From Sphingomonas sp. IC-11 (GTDB lineage: Bacteria > Pseudomonadota > Alphaproteobacteria > Sphingomonadales > Sphingomonadaceae), in assembly GCF_021043365.1 (NCBI RefSeq), contig NZ_JAJNDU010000005.1:124001-188000 (forward strand): a stretch of DNA of 64,000 nucleotides, given 5' to 3'. A program made the position numbers and the translations under genes. Below the pieces are notes generated by a model. The model saw nothing but the letters and a program-made list of their open reading frames with translations. It searched no databases and had not been told where the DNA came from. Of this stretch, positions 62,431-64,000 are shown in pieces. Each line of letters begins with the position of its first letter. Position 1 is the stretch's first letter.

Positions 62431-64000
<1,570 letters not shown>

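Overview
The window is a GC-rich, gene-dense stretch of bacterial chromosome that reads as core genome of an alphaproteobacterium, most likely Sphingomonas or a close relative (Sphingomonadaceae). The basis is protein style (CcmF, XseA/DUF2093, PepN, PhaB and HHH-protein types), frequent GTG/TTG starts, ATGA-type overlaps, and an alphaproteobacterial LexA box (GTTC-N7-GTTC). I found no insertion sequence, integrase, CRISPR array or rRNA. Both ends cut genes: topA on the left and clpB on the right.

Layout. 1-4.4 kb: topA (partial), then a minus-strand GST - cytochrome P450 - small membrane protein operon. 4.9-11.3 kb: a minus-strand run of hslV, two overlapping secreted amidohydrolases and ccmF-ccmG-ccmH. 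11.4-12.5 kb: a two-gene lysis cassette (GH108 muramidase plus three-TM holin) behind a textbook LexA box; this is the most interesting locus. 12.6-16.3 kb: a sugar-nucleotide epimerase, then ahpF and ahpC with a palindromic operator upstream of ahpC. 16.6-21.4 kb: phaB, hemH, a molybdopterin-type oxidoreductase lacking its iron-sulfur partner, and a divergent MarR-like regulator. 21.5-34.3 kb: a mixed zone rich in acyl-CoA enzymes (two AMP-forming CoA ligases, two acyl-CoA dehydrogenases, a CitE-like lyase, a hotdog dehydratase) with galE, msrA, TsaC/Sua5 and arylamine N-acetyltransferase. 34.3-43.4 kb: an M23 lipoprotein, a DUF2093 protein, xseA, purD, a membrane-anchored HhH protein, polA and a flippase. 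43.5-52.0 kb: thioesterase, tRNA-Thr(GGT), aminopeptidase P, nadB, a class A beta-lactamase-like lipoprotein, threonine aldolase, an EamA permease and an SDR protein. 52.2-64 kb: M28 peptidase, pepN, S41 protease, DUF1810, a PEBP protein, two tiny hydrophobic proteins, a diguanylate cyclase, a peroxiredoxin, a HisN-type phosphatase with a histidine-rich tail, and clpB (partial).

How the genes work together. Several adjacent genes look translationally coupled: GST/P450/membrane protein, the amidohydrolase pair, ccmF/G/H, hemH behind the oxidoreductase, galE/citE-like, the acyl-CoA dehydrogenase with NAT, and DUF2093/M23. Redox and stress functions recur (AhpCF, Prx, MsrA, HslV, ClpB, cytochrome c maturation). 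Strong hairpins and REP-like palindromes sit in the short gaps between converging genes. The window is otherwise ordinary housekeeping. The candidate unusual biology is the SOS-controlled lysis cassette, best explained as the detached lysis module of a gene transfer agent, together with apparent catalytically degenerate partners of metal-dependent enzymes and a pair of unannotated micro-proteins.
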